Assembly (NCBI GenBank): GCA_051453625.1
Contig: JBOZIK010000001.1
Location: forward strand, 30,727,310-30,788,312
Origin: Welwitschia mirabilis
Taxonomy: Eukaryota > Gnetophyta > Gnetopsida > Welwitschiales
Length of the DNA: 61,003 nucleotides
Direction of reading: 5' to 3'
Positions 32,213-44,849 of the stretch are shown one piece after another (positions within the stretch are counted from its first letter, which is position 1; each line of letters begins with the position of its first letter). The notes beneath the pieces were generated by a model, which was not told the DNA's origin, did no database searches, and was given only the letters and a program-made list of their open reading frames with translations. The translations under genes were made by a program, and so were the position numbers.

Positions 32213-33873
32213 TATTGGTAAATCTAGTTTTGATGATTTCACTCATCAAATATTTAATGTCATTATGTAGACAGGTCATTGTAAGATAAACTTAGAACAT
32301 CATGAATATAAGATAATGTTGAAACCTCAAGACAATATCTCATGAAAAGAATCAGATGTTGAAATGCAAAATTAATTGTTTGACAACATCTAGAATATTG
32401 AAGACATCTCAAGTAAAGATATCTAGGATATTGAAGACGTCTTGAATATACCAAAATTCAAATCATAGGATTAAGACAACTATCTCATCAAAGATAACTA
32501 TGCTAAAAGTTGAACCTGATATAGACGAAGATATCTACATGATTAAAGACATCTATACTAGGCTCAAATAGGTAACAGAGTTGCTTTAGCTTTTGACTAG
32601 TATGTTACATTTCAAGTGAGCTATCAATTTGTACATCAAGGATTTATGATCATGAAGGGACAAGGATTATATAGAGTAATTTTCATCAAACTCTGGGCAA
32701 GTTTACTAAATACATCTATAAGGTAAAGAAATTTGACCATTATTAGACATTTAAAAAAGTAAAGACATCTTAGATCAAATTTCATATCAATAAAAACTAA
32801 AGATATGGACCTGACTCTTAGAAATTTCCTAACCATTTCATGGTGGTTACAAAGTTAAATGGCTATCTTTCAAGCTTAATTAGCTAGATTCTCTTCAATT
32901 ATATAAAGCCTCAACGTCATAAAACAATTTACAACTTTTGGAACTTCAATAAACACATAGCTCTTGAACTTTTATCACTTAATATTCGAATTAAATACAA
33001 AACAAAGATTACATAGGTGAAAGAAACATCTTACAAAAAATTAAATACATCATTCACAAAGGATCTTGGATTTCTTTCATCATTCTCTCTTGAATCTTTA
33101 TTGCTTCATCCTTCATTTGAACTCATAATGACTACAATGACAATAAGAATCTCAAGTCTTCTTTAAAACTACTACTTTTAAATGTATTATTGTATTGTAT
33201 TTTGGGTTCTATATTGTTAGACTATCTTATTTTTTAATATTATTATGAGTCCATTATTAAATCAATTTGTATAAGGCGACCCTTATATGGGTGTGCATCT
33301 AAAATAGTGCTTATGAACACTTACTTGTTGTAAGGTTATTTGGGAGCTAGAAAACCATTATTTCCTTATGGTGGAGAGAGTGTTGTCTTGTAAGAAGACT
33401 CTCACTATTGTAGGTTTATGGTGTACTTATGAAAGTAACTATTTTCTTATAAGGAATAGAGTGTTATCTTATGAGGAGACTCTCACTTATTATAAGCTTT
33501 ATGATATGCCTGTGAAAACCACTATTTCCTTGAAAGGAAGAGAGTGTTACCTCATGAGAAGACTTTTACTTGTTGTGAGGCTTATGGTACACCTATTAAA
33601 ACCACTATTCCCTTATGGAGAAGAGAGTGCTTCCTTGCAAAAGACTCTCACTTATTATACGGTTGGTAGTACATCAAAAAACCATTATTTTCTTATAGGT
33701 ATAGAATGTTCAGAGGTGTGAGTGAAAGCTACCCTTTACATATGGATGTAAATAGGATGAAAATCACATTATCTCAATAAGGTATTTTATTATGCATTTT
33801 TATTCTAGTATTAGTTTAGATTTTTATTTGGTAGAACTCATTCAACCCTCCCCTCTAAGTTCAACAATCCTCA
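32213..33873 (+). repeat. Copia 5' LTR
   Basis: It starts TATTGGTAAATCTAG (TG decayed to TA; the 3' copy keeps TG) and ends CAACAATCCTCA. It aligns without gaps to 39178 at the start. It contains repeated AGACATCT-type words in U3 (32390-32780) and four hairpin-bearing units of about 82 bp near its end (33350-33700). Confidence 0.95.
33350..33700 (+). repeat. Tandem units of about 82 bp with hairpins inside the LTR
   Basis: Four full units begin at AGAGT positions 33377, 33458, 33541 and 33624, spaced 81, 83 and 83 bp. Units one, two and four have AGAGT followed after about 16 bases by ACTCT (for example 33377-33381 with 33398-33402), so each RNA copy could fold into a stem-loop. The third has a partly decayed arm. 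A fifth degraded unit follows. The 3' LTR (40310-40640) also has four units, and the minus-strand LTRs have two each. Confidence 0.85.
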
Positions 33874-33875
33874 AG

Positions 33876-33887
33876 TGAGATCAAAGT
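33876..33887 (+). promoter_or_regulatory. Primer-binding site, initiator tRNA-Met type
   Basis: TGAGATCAAAGT lies two bases after the LTR, 8 of 12 matches to TGGTATCAGAGC. The following GGGTACTCAT is shared with the minus-strand relative. Confidence 0.6.
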
Positions 33888-33899
33888 GGGTACTCATAA

Positions 33900-34740
33900 A
33901 AATAAGTAACTTCCTTGAGTGAATAGTAAAAGGGATGTCATTTATTAGACCTTTACTATTCAATTAGATAAACTACACCTATTGGAAGATAAGGATATGA
34001 GTGCTCTTATGGTTTTATGAGTTTCAAGTTTATTGAAATAAAGATGAAGGATACACAAAATCTATAATAACTGTTATAGAAATAAATATATCTAATGATT
34101 AAAAATATCATCCTTACTTTATAGCTATTACACATTTTCAATAAAAAAATAATGAGTTAGAAGAATAATATGATTTAGGAACTGAAGATGATATAAGTAT
34201 GAGTATTGAAGAAAGGTACATTCTAATTTTTGAAGAGTTCCTTAAACTACAAAAATTATGTATTAAGATGAAAAAGTTACTTCACACTTGTGAAGAAGCT
34301 TATGAAAAAGAGAATAATGCTTGTATTAAATTATCTTCTAAGAACCTAGCTCTTAAAGCTAAGTTTAGTAGTCTAATACATGATTTAAAGCTTGTAAGAC
34401 ATGACTGATTAGATTCAAATAAGATCAATAAAAAATTCTCTCAAGGAAAGGAAACATTGAATATCATGCTAAGGTAATGTAAATGTTTAAATGAAAAGAG
34501 TGACTTGGGACATAATGAAGCCAGAACTAGTACTTTAGCCTTTTTATTTAACAAATGGAATTATAAGCTAAGGTATGAAGACTTAATTTTTATAAATAAT
34601 ATTATCCATTATTATTGTTATAATATCGGTTACTATCAATATATATGTCCATTGAAATTCAAAAACTAGTATTATACTAACAATGCTAAGAGGCCCAGTA
34701 TAATGGTATAACTTTTTATGCAAGACAAATCAAGAAAAAC
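33900..34740 (+). pseudogene. Copia gag remnant with coiled coil and zinc-knuckle trace
   Basis: The first part (about 33950-34020) keeps traces of the Gag opening seen in the minus-strand relative, but the middle of the capsid domain is deleted. At 34199-34408 a 69-codon open segment is a clear coiled coil rich in K, E and L (EERYILIFEEFLKLQKLCIK, NNACIKLSSKNLALKAKFSS), the linker found between Gag and Pol in some plant copia lineages. Near 34605-34665 a reading YYCYNIGYYQYICPLKF looks like a decayed CCHC zinc knuckle. Several stops separate these pieces. Confidence 0.65.
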
Positions 34741-35160
34741 ATGAGTACCAAAATTAAAACCAGCTCTTTTTGGCCCAAATAGCACTCAAAGCAATAAAGA
34801 AGCATGCTTGGTATATTGATAGTGAATGCTCAAGACACATGACTAGAGACAAATCTAGCTTTACCACTTTGGTGGCATAAGACAAAGGAGTTATAACTTT
34901 TGGAGATATCACAAAAACATTAATCAAAGATATTGGTACCATTGAAGGAGGTAATCTACCAAAATTAAAGTATGTATTTTTTGTATAAGGTTTGCAATAT
35001 AATATCTTAAGTGTAAGTCAACTTTATGATGCAAATTTTTCTATTAATTTTATAAAATATGATTGTGTTATAAGAGAGAAATATTCTACCAAAGTTTTAT
35101 TTGCTAGTGTAAGGAAATTGAATGTTTATATTACTACTTAGCAAGATATATCTAACAATA
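34741..35160 (+). pseudogene. Copia protease region
   Basis: The frame around 34815-34860 reads YIDSECSRHMTRDKSSFTTL, the copia protease signature D-S-G-C-S-x-H-M-T, with the active-site glycine replaced by glutamate. Downstream it keeps VITFGDITKT, the KLKYVFFV strand and LQYNILSVSQLYDANF. Two stops interrupt it. The enzyme would have cut the Gag-Pol polyprotein and cannot be active as read. An open frame on the opposite strand (34754-34942) is a shadow. Confidence 0.75.
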
Positions 35161-36140
35161 GAATCAAGTGTTTTCTTAGTAAAATAGATGAAGCAAAGCT
35201 ATAGCATATGAAGCTTGGTCATGTAAATAAAGATCTTCTCAAAATCTTATCTACAAAGAAAATGGGAAGAGGACTTCCCAAATTTAAAAGCATTGATAAC
35301 AAAATATGTGAAGCATGTCAGAAAGGGAGAATAAAAAGGTAAATTTTGGTAAAAAAATACTATCTCAACCAAATTTTCATTATATCTCTTATACTTAGAC
35401 ATTGTTGGTCTTTCTTCATAGAAAGCTTAGGTAAGAAAAGTTATTATTTAATAATTATAGATAATTTTTCTTATTTTACATGGGTAGCATTACTTACACA
35501 TAAGGATGATACTTTTAATCCTTTTTCTAAGCTATGAATTATGTCATAAAATCAAAAGGAATATAGGATCAAAATTATAAAAAGTAGTAATAGCACGGAA
35601 TTTAAAAATGCAAGGTTTAGATAATTCTATGAACAATTTAGGATTCTACATCAATTATCTACTCCAAGAATCCCCTAATAAAATAGAATAGCTAAAATAA
35701 AATAGAGGGTTCTTAATGAAATGTCTAGAATAATGATGCATGATAAGAAAACACCATATTAATTTTAGGCAAAAGTAATCAATACAGCCTGTTATGTTTC
35801 AAATATAATTCTAGTAAGAAGATTTACTTCTAAGACTTTTTATGAGTTATGGTTAAGTAAAAAATCTATTATAAATAACTTTTACATCTTTAGATTAAAG
35901 TGATTTATTTTGAATGAAAAGAAAAATTTGAAAGACTTTAATTCAAAAGTTGATGGAGGGATTTTTCTAGGATACTCTATAGTTAGTAGGGCTTACAAGG
36001 TGTACAATAACAGAATGCATGTAGAAGATGGAACTATAAACGTTAAAATAAATGATATTGAATTAACTTTTGTGAATGTAAAAGATGACTATACTTTAAT
36101 ACAAATTAATCAATCCTCTCGCCATTATTAAACTATATCA
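35161..36140 (+). pseudogene. Copia integrase
   Basis: The pre-integrase zinc-binding segment is readable: HMKLGHVNKDLLKIL, then ICEACQKGR (the HHCC pattern, 35205-35338). The catalytic core keeps the first acidic strand (YYLIIIDNFSYFTWVALLTH, 35440-35505). The second aspartate segment reads KSSNSTEF instead of the usual S-D-N-G-x-E-F, and the glutamate of the following helix reads K in NRIAKIK, so two of three DDE residues are gone. The C-terminal part (FNSKVDGGIFLGYSIVSRAY, near 35938-35997) is the usual copia segment. There are multiple stops. Confidence 0.8.
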
Positions 36141-36269
36141 TATGGTGAGGAAAAAAAAGAAGAAATAAAAAAGTAAAATCCTTCAAACATTATTATACTG
36201 AAGAAGAGTAATTATATTAGCAACATTATATGAAGTCCATATATAGGTATTTAAACTAGAATCCATACT

Positions 36270-37320
36270 AGAGAATTTTACGATTATGCAGCTCATATCT
36301 CACAGGTTGAACCAAAAATTTTCAAAGAAGCTAAAAATGATAAACATTGGATAGTTACTATGCAAGAAGAACTAAACCAATTTGAAAGATGTAATATTTG
36401 GAAACTCACTCTAAGACCCTCTAATAAACTAGTTATTGGTACTACATGGGTTTACAAAAATGATATAGATAAATACATAAATGTAATTATAAACAAAGCA
36501 AGATTAGTAGCTAAAGGTTACAATCAACAAAAAGGAATTGACTTTGAAGAAACCTTTGCTTTTATGGCTTGTATGGAATCAATGAAAATACTTCTAGTTT
36601 TTGCTTATGTAAAAGGACTTAAACTTTATCAAATGGATATAAAGAGTGCATGTCTAAATAAAAACCTTAAAGAAGAATTATATGTTAAACAACTAGATGG
36701 TTTCACTAACTCAAAAAATTTTGATCATGTTTACAAATTAAAAAAGGCTTTATATGGTCTTAAAAAATCTTCTAGAGATTAGAATTTCAGGTTATCTAAT
36801 TAAAATGATTTCAAAAGAGGTATATTTGATGTGATATTATTCATTAAAAAGAATGGTAAATATTTTCTTAATGTTCAAATTTATGTAGATGACAGCATCT
36901 TTTTGCTACTAATGAATATTTATGCAAGAAATTTACTAACATTATGTAATATGATTTTGAAATGAGTCTCATCAGAGAAATAAGCAATTTCTTGGGACTT
37001 CAAGTTATGCAACATAATCAAGGTACATTTATTTCATAGGCTAAATATATCAAAAATTTTCTAGTCAAGTATGGTTTATGGGATTGCAAAGGAAAGGATA
37101 CATCCATGAATGAAAACATCAAATTGGACAAAGATGAAAATAGTAAGAAGGTGGATCAAAAATCTTATAAAGGTATAATTGGTAGTTTTTTATATCTTAT
37201 AACTAGTAGACTAGATATTATCCTAAGTGTAGGGATTTATGCATATTATCAAAGTGATCTTAGTGAATCACATCTCATAGCTGCTAAAAATAATTTTTAT
37301 TACTTAAAAAAATACTATTA
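36270..37320 (+). pseudogene. Copia reverse transcriptase
   Basis: An uninterrupted 140-codon segment at 36360-36782 covers the fingers and palm. It has the EELNQFERCNIWKL opening, TTWVYKNDID, NKARLVAKGYNQQKGIDFEE, YQMDIKSACLN (with the first catalytic Asp) and YKLKKALYGLKKSSRD. After a stop, the active site IYVDD is intact at 36879-36893. Downstream are ISNFLGLQV and the SYKGIIGSFLYLITSRLDI segment (37106-37321). It differs from the family at several conserved positions and contains stops, so it is not functional. It is the best-preserved coding region in the window. Confidence 0.92.
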
Positions 37321-37835
37321 ATTGGGGCCTTTGTTACTCAAAGAACTTCTATCTTGATCTAGTAGGGTATTTAATGTAGATTGAATAGGATATTAATATT
37401 ATAAAAGAATCACAAGTGAAACATGTTTTTTGCTTAGACAATGCCTAATTTCTTAGAGTAGTAAAAAGTAAACTTAACTGCTCTATCAACTGCTGAGGCT
37501 AAATACCTTACTGTTGGAAGTTGCTATGCATAAGTATTATGGATGAAGTAAATACTAAAATAATTTAGTATCTTCATGGATAGCATACATATTTATTATG
37601 AAAACAAGAGTACTATCAATATATCAAAGAATCATATACAACAGTTAAGAACTAAGTACATTAAGATCTGATATCACATTCTCAGAGAACATGTTCAAAA
37701 TAAAGATATTACAATGCAATATCTTACTATGGATGATGTGCTTGCAAATGTGTTTATAAAACCTATAAGTACTAAAAGATATGTAAATTTGTATAAGAAC
37801 TTAAGGATTAAGCCTTATCGACTTAGGTAACTAAA
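37321..37835 (+). pseudogene. Copia RNase H
   Basis: After frameshifts and stops the frame reads TALSTAEAKYLTVGSCYAQ (about 37478-37533; the family usually has AEY), then ISKNHIQQLRTKYI and a final MDDVLANVFIKPISTKRY near 37731-37781. These are the expected RNase H blocks of plant copia Pol, in order. It would remove RNA from the RNA:DNA hybrid and is inactive here. Confidence 0.85.
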
Positions 37836-39163
37836 TAGGTAATATCATTTAAGATTTTTAACCCATCATTAAAATTATCTTATAAGTTAAGATTATGATT
37901 ATATGTAATTAGATTTGGTTAAAGTTAAACTACATGCTTGTTATTTAATTTTTGAAGTGTTATCATAATGATTCTATTACTCATAGATTTTGTTGATATT
38001 TCTAGAATGCTTATTATAGACGTCTTAAAAGAAGACATCTTGAGTTTTGTAGATATCTTTACTGTACTATTGCAAAAACTAAAAGATGTCAAAAATCTAG
38101 GATTTTGAGTCTTTATTTTTAAAAAAAATGGCCATTAAATCTCATTTTCAAGTCTTTACTTAATAGTTGTCTCTCTTCAAAGGATAATCAGAAGTTAAGA
38201 CACAAGCTCAGATGGAGTATTAGGCTCCCATAAAGGTATAGGTACAAAGGAAGCTCTAGGCTTCTATTTCATCCTAGCAAAGGTAGCAACCAAAATTAGA
38301 ATCTGACAGCTCAAATCTATAGTAAGGAAGAAGGAGACAACATGCTTTACTCCATTTTCTATGATTAAATCCTTTTATCTATTATTCAAAAAGGGGAAGA
38401 AGTGTTAGTAAATTAGTGACAAATCAAAGTATTAGCAAATTATTAATAGATCAATGAATTTTAGTTAGGTACTTTAGATTTTAGAATGTAGATATTTTAG
38501 TGGGATTGGAGTTTTTGATTATGACGTATTAAATTGGATCACTTAGTGTTATCATTATTATTGATGATCCCTCTTAAAGTTTTTATCACACATTAATGTT
38601 ATCTATTATTTTCTACTATTATTGTTTGTTAGCACATATTTTTATGTTGAAACACTCTTTTTTATTTTAATATTACACTTTCATCGACACATTTTTAAAC
38701 ATGTTATGCTCTAATTATTATTGATGATCTTTATGTTTTACATTTCTAACACATTATTAACTATGACATGCTTTGATGTTTACTGTTAGCATATTTTCAT
38801 GAACATATTATTATATGATATTTTATTAGTACAAAATTTGTATTATCATGATATGATTTTATTTTGTATTGTCAAATATTTTTTTGTATTCTGCATGCTT
38901 ATTTGAATGGCTAATACTATGGTTTATTAATTATATTTGTACATTTACTTAATTTCTCAAGTGATATATTAATATGTTTTAATGTTTTTTTTTCAAGTTG
39001 TATATCTATGTGCTTTTATCTATTTTTCAAGGGGTTAATATTATACTTTTTCACTATTATTACAAAATTAATTATATGCATTTATCTAAAATATGAATAT
39101 CAAATCTATAATTGATTAAATGGGATTACACTAATGAAGATTTATCAAGTTTTGGACATCATT
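37836..39163 (+). mobile_element. Long 3' noncoding region of the copia element
   Basis: About 1.3 kb after RNase H holds no defensible frame. A second purine tract (CAAAAAGGGGAAGAAGTG, 38387-38404) lies about 770 bp before the main one. Repeated upstream purine tracts are known from Sireviruses. The stretch 38400-39140 is strongly T-rich. Confidence 0.6.
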
Positions 39164-39177
39164 AAAAAGGGGGAGCT
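39164..39177 (+). promoter_or_regulatory. Copia polypurine tract
   Basis: AAAAAGGGGGAGCT directly precedes the LTR start TGTTGTTACATC. It is the standard plant copia 3' junction. Confidence 0.9.
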
Positions 39178-40813
39178 TGTTGTTACATCTAATTTTAATA
39201 GTTTCACTTGTCAAATATTTTATGTCATTATGTAGATAGGTTATTACAAGACAAACTCAAATCATCATAAGCATTAGACAATGTTGAAATCTCATAATAA
39301 TATATCACAAAAAGGATTAGATGTTGGAATGTAAAATCAATTATTTAAAGACATCTAAACAATTGAAGACATCCTAAGTAAAGATATCTAGAAAATTGAG
39401 GATGTCTTACATATATCAAAATTCAAGTCATAGGCTTAAGATGAGTATCTCATTAAATACAACTATGCTAAAAGTTGAATCTAACACAAATAAAGATGTC
39501 TAATATGCTTAAAGTGGTCTATACTAAGCTTAATAAGTAATAGAGTTAATTTTTTTCAACTAATATCTTACATTTTAAGTGGAATATCAATTTGTACAAT
39601 GCAAATTTATGATCACAGAGGCCTAAGTATCATACAGAGTAAGTTTTATCAAAATTTGGACATGTTAACTAAATATATCTATAAAGTAAAGAATTTTGAT
39701 TGTTAGTAGGCATCTAAAAAAGTGAAGATACCTTGGATTAAAGTTCACATCGATAAAACCTAAAGATGTATGCTTAAGTCTTAAATGTTTTATATTAATT
39801 ACATCATGGTTACAAAGTTAAATGGCTATATTTTAATCTTAAATGGCTAGATCCTCTTCTACTACATAAAGCCTCGATGTCATGAAATAAATCATAATTT
39901 TTAAAACTTCAACGAACACATAACTTTAAACTTTTGGCACTCAATGAGTAGATCAAATATAAAGCAAAGATCATATGAGTAAAAGAAACATATCACGAAG
40001 AATTAAAGGCATTATTTTCAAAGGATCTTAGATTTCTTTCATCATTCTCTCTTGAATATTCATTGCTTCATCCTTCATTTATACTTGTAATGACTACAAC
40101 AAAAATAATAATCTCAAGTCTACTTCAAAGCTACATCTTTTAGGATTATCATTATATTGTATTTTTTATTCTATATTGTTAGAATATTTTATTATTAAAT
40201 ACTATTATAAGTTCATTATTGAATTAATCTTAATAAGTTAACCCTTGTATGAGTGTAGCTCCTGTGAGCATTTACTTGTTATAAGATTATTGATAAGCCA
40301 GAAAACCATGAGGAAAAAAGTACTTCCTTATGAGGAAACTCTTTCTATTGCAAGGTTTGTAATGCACCTATGAAAACCACTATTCCCTTGTGGATGAGAT
40401 AGTGTTACCTTGCAAGAAAACTCTCACTTATTATAAGATTCATCTTACATTTGTGAAAACTACTAATTCCTAAGGGAGAGAGGGTTGTCTTGCGAGAAGT
40501 CTTTCACTTGTTGTAAGGTTTATGGTGCACTTGTAAAACCCAGTATTCCCTTGTGGATGAGAGAGTACTACCTTATGAGGAGATTCTCACTTGTTGTAAG
40601 GTCTATGATGCATTAAAAAACCACTATTTCCTTATATGTTAAGAATACTCGAAGGTGTAAGTAGAATCAATCCTTTATGTATCAACATACCCAGGGTGAA
40701 AAACTACATTATCTTAATGACATTTTTTATTGTGCATTTCCATTTTGTTATTGATTTAAATTTTTATTTAGTGAAACTCGTTCACCCCTCCCCTCTAATT
40801 TTAATGATCCTCA
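39178..40813 (+). repeat. Copia 3' LTR
   Basis: It starts TGTTGTTACATC, ends TTAATGATCCTCA, and aligns along its length with 32213-33873. Four hairpin-bearing units of about 82 bp lie at 40310-40640. Confidence 0.95.
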
Positions 40814-40818
40814 CTTCT
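40814..40818. repeat. Target-site duplication CTTCT (right copy)
   Basis: Exact match to 32208-32212. Confidence 0.85.
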
Positions 40819-42832
40819 TTTCATGCTTATGAAAGGCTATAAAAAACCAAAGTGATTAATGAATTTACTAATATTCATGTTGCAAATGAGATTATTTCAC
40901 CATGACTAAATTCATGATGAATTGGTATTTTAAGCTTTATTTTAAAAAATTATAAGATATTATTAGAGTGAATATGTGATTTGGATGAGTTAAGCTAGAC
41001 CTTGGAGATAGTTTATTTTTCTACTTACTATCCAAGTTCAACACATCTTAAACTTAACTCTTATTTTTATCTTAATTTTTATAAGATAAGAAATATTTGT
41101 ATTGCTTCTATTTATTACTACATTGATTTGTCCCTATAAAAAGAGAAATACTAGGTTTTTAGTTGATTTTATTATATTTTATTCTATTGTTGCTAGGGAT
41201 AATGATACAATAGCTTTATAAAAGGTACATAATATGTTTTTTCTTTAATTTTTAGTCTAGATTTTAAATTTTTTAGCACTTTTGATGATTTATACTAATC
41301 CTTTTAGTGAAGCCTAAAGTGTTTTAATTCCTTTGAAGTTTTTGAATATTTTCTTTTTTTCCCAGTGTTGGGTACTAGTCCATTTCTAGTGATATCCAAA
41401 CTAGTTATTTTTTAAGTTTTATTTAACTTTTATTCTAACCTAAAAATCATTTTGATATTAGATCTTTTATGTTGTAGCTCTAATTATTTTTTGTAGGTTG
41501 CAACTCAAAAGAGGATTTAAAAATAAAAAAGATGAAACTTAAATAGAACTCATGTTTTTTGTGTTTTCCTTTTTGTTTTTTGTAAGTTTTATTTAAGTAG
41601 TTAGATTTTGGTTTTCCTATTAAAAATTCCTAAAAAGAAAAAATTAGTATTTGATTCCCTTAGGTTTTATTTTTAAGTTTGCTATCATTTTTATTTTTTT
41701 CATATTTTTATTGAACTTCATAAGCCAAAACATTTTACAAAGAACTTGTAAACCATGTAATTTTTCTTTGAATGTTAAAATGTCAAACTAGCATTACCAT
41801 CATACCTAATTGGTGTTTCTAGTTGAATAAAGAAAAACTCAATTTTTAAAATGAAAAGATCACACTTCGAGTACTTGAAAAAATAAATGTACACTTAACA
41901 TGATAATTCAACTCAAGAAAAGAAAATCAAATATAAGAAGTTTGAATTATAATATAAAGAAATCTCTTGGGTCAAATTGCATATATAGTGAAAGCACATG
42001 AGTATTGAACCAATAGAACACTTGACATGAATTCATATGAAACATATTAATATTTCTTTATCAAACTATTACTTACATGATGAAATAACTATTTCTTTTA
42101 CGTGATAGCCAAATACTTACAACACATGATTTATAGTTATTATAAAGAACTACATGTATAAAAATGATATTTCATGATATGTGAAAAAGAAAATCTAGTA
42201 AAATTTATAAAAAAAAAGTAATCTTTTACAAATGTTTATTAACGTTTTGTAAATCATTTATGACTCATATGAAAAAGCAAGAGGATTTAAATAGTCAAAT
42301 CTACTAAGTCATTTCCATATAAACTAATTTTCCTTGAAAAATTTACTACTTGAAATCATATCATATGGATATAATTAAATAGGATAGACATTACATTCTA
42401 GTCTATACAAAATGTACAATAATCTAGAATGAAAAAACATAACACTTAGAAAGCTAAATTCTTCAAATCAACATGGCAAACTGTTTGCCTTTATTAAGAG
42501 TTCACTCAATTGTGATATATTTAACTTGAAAGATAGCTCTTTACTTAGCAAGAAATAAATTATAAAATCATAAAACATCTTAATTTGATTATAATTAAAT
42601 AGGTAATTGAGAAAAACTAGTATAGTCATATTTATTAAATCAAAGTAATATTTAGTTAGTTTCAAGCTATTTTAACCAATAGAAAGAAAAGAAATGAAGG
42701 AGAAAAAAAAATCAAACAAATGGATTTAGAAATTTTCAAAACCTTTAAAATACTTAGAATATGTCCTAAAACAATTTTATAGAATTAAATATTTAAGATT
42801 AAGTGGAATCAATTAAAATTAATAAAAATAGT
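40819..42832. other. Unassigned AT-rich sequence
   Basis: Two kilobases with no convincing frame, LTR terminus, primer site or RNA gene. The first part is T-rich and the second A-rich, as in decayed retroelement noncoding sequence, but I cannot assign it. Confidence 0.5.
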
Positions 42833-44055
42833 TATTCGTAAAATCCTAGTTTTGATTATTTCACTTATCAAATATGATGTGTCTTATGTGTAGACAAGAA
42901 AAATTGGAGAACACCAAATTGAAAATTAAAGCAAGTTAGTAAAACCTCAAAGTTCAAAGTACACATAATCTTTAGCTCAAAACTTATAAAGGATAGTTTC
43001 AATTAACTGAAGACATATTCACATACAAAAACGTCTATGGCAAAGATGTCTCTAACATCAAAGACATTTAGATTGAATTGGACTTTGCCACAATGAAAGA
43101 TGTGTATATTTTAAAAAATATCTATACTAAACAAAGAAGCTAAAATAGGTGGAAAATATCTAGCAAACTAAATATATCTATATTGCTTTAACTATTAGAA
43201 GACATCTGTAGAATTGAAGACATTTGTGCTAAACTAAAAAAGGTAATACAGATAAATTATACTATGATAAATTTTCTACACTAAATGGAATTAGGCAAGT
43301 TTTATACATTAAATTCATGATCACTAAGAATCAAAGATATAGTAGTTTTAGTTTTATTAAAATTTGAGCAGTTTAACCAAAGACATGTTTCAAGGTAAAG
43401 ACATCCATCTTATAGAGACGTCCACTATGTCAAAGGCATCTATTCCAAAAAATTAATAAAAATTAAAATAGCCATTGAATAATGAAAACTTAAAAAAGGG
43501 GCATGCATAAGTTATTTAGAATACACATTAAGATTTTTATGTTTTTAATAAACAGAATCATTTGGTGAATGCATTTCTTAATCCTTAACTCTCTTATAAC
43601 TGCATCACTTTGATCTTACATACTCATGAGTGACTACAAAAGGAGAACTCAAGCATTTCATTGAAGTAACATCTTTTAGGCTTGTTGTTTCCTTTGTTGT
43701 CATTAGACTATCAAATTTTTGAATACATTCATTATAGTCTATTACTTGATATTATTCTTAGGATTTCTTGCCAGGGATTCCAAATTTTAAGGCAACCTTT
43801 ACATGGGTGTATGTTTGTAATTACTTGTAAGCATGTTTCTATTTTTGATTTATTATAAATTCCTAAAGGGAATAAAGTGCTACCTTATGAGGAGAATCTA
43901 AGTGTTATGTAAGATTAAGGACTTAGTATCTTTAAGAAGTTCTATTATGTTTTCTTATAATCGTTTTTCTTCATAGAATTTAAGGCTCTTAGGAGTCCTA
44001 TTTTCATGGAAATAGATTTTTAGTTAAATCATACAAATTTATCTGTTCCACATGT
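42833..44055 (+). repeat. Copia-type LTR, divergent copy
   Basis: It opens TATTCGTAAAATCCTAG then TTTTGATTATTTCAC, matching the start of the copia LTRs here. It continues with AAGACAT/AGATGTCT words (43015-43230, 43380-43440), an ATGGGTGTATG segment near 43803-43813, and one hairpin-unit trace at 43868-43900. The right end is an estimate. It could be a solo LTR or the 5' LTR of a truncated element. No duplication was found. Confidence 0.6.
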
Positions 44056-44519
44056 ATTGTTATATTTCTTTCTTAAATGATTTTGTATTATAGATTAAAA
44101 TGAAATGGAAGCCAAAAAATTAATTCATGCCTTTCCACTTAAACAAATACAAGATCTTTAATGAAGATGAATATATACTAAAATTTACTTTATATAAAGA
44201 AGATTTATAATTTCTAATGTCTCTTATGATTTTTATTATCTAAATGCCATGTAATTATGAGATTGTAGAGCATAAGGAGGCATATTAAAAAGGAAGGTGG
44301 AGCCAAAATATTTGCATGGAATTATAGATTATTATTCTCCATTAACAAAATCTGAACATAAAAGATAATATAAATTGTAAATACACCCATAAAATGTGAA
44401 TTGTATTAGATATATTAATAAGTAGTAACTATTATAAACTTGAATTCAGATGGTACTTGGGTGTTCCCACTCTATCATATTAAAATAAACCCCAACAAAT
44501 CCCTTCTTAATGTCACATT
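44056..44519. other. Possible copia internal fragment
   Basis: Sequence following the divergent LTR, with a short ATGGAAG-type frame opening near 44102. Too decayed to name. Confidence 0.25.
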
Positions 44520-44735
44520 TAGAATATATGAAGGGTTGACATTACATAAGTACATGGGACAATTCAAAAACACATAATTAGGGTACATTCAAATACATAT
44601 ATGAGATACATCCAAAATCATAAATGGGATACACCTTAACCATAGATGGGAATAGTTAGAATGTGGATGGGACATAACTAGAATAACATATGGAACACAT
44701 CTAAAATAATGGAATACATCTAGAATATAAAATAA
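44520..44735. repeat. Degenerate minisatellite
   Basis: Variants of ATGGGATACATCTAAAAT recur at irregular spacing of about 25-35 bp (for example near 44603, 44626, 44667, 44690). Units are heavily mutated. Confidence 0.55.
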
Positions 44736-44849
44736 AAAGCCTCTAATAATTTCTTTTGTACTTTTTTCTTCTTTTCCACTTTAGATGAATTTTTTGCAAT
44801 TTAAGCTCAGAGTCTTTAACTTACCATTGTTTAAATCCTTGGTACATTG

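Larger units (their letters stand above)
32213..40813 (+). mobile_element. Complete but dead Ty1/copia retrotransposon
   Basis: The 8.6-kb element has a 1661-bp 5' LTR, an initiator tRNA-Met primer site, gag, then protease, integrase, reverse transcriptase and RNase H in copia order, a long 3' noncoding region with two purine tracts, and a 1636-bp 3' LTR. CTTCT is duplicated on both sides. In the first 73 aligned LTR bases I count 13 differences, 12 of them transitions, which implies an old, methylated insertion. Large LTRs, a coiled-coil region after gag and repeated purine tracts would fit the Sirevirus branch, but that placement is tentative. Confidence 0.95.

Noticed and set aside
33368-33721. 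117-codon open frame in the plus strand
   Set aside because: It lies entirely in the LTR tandem hairpin units; the repeated peptide is a by-product of the DNA repeat.
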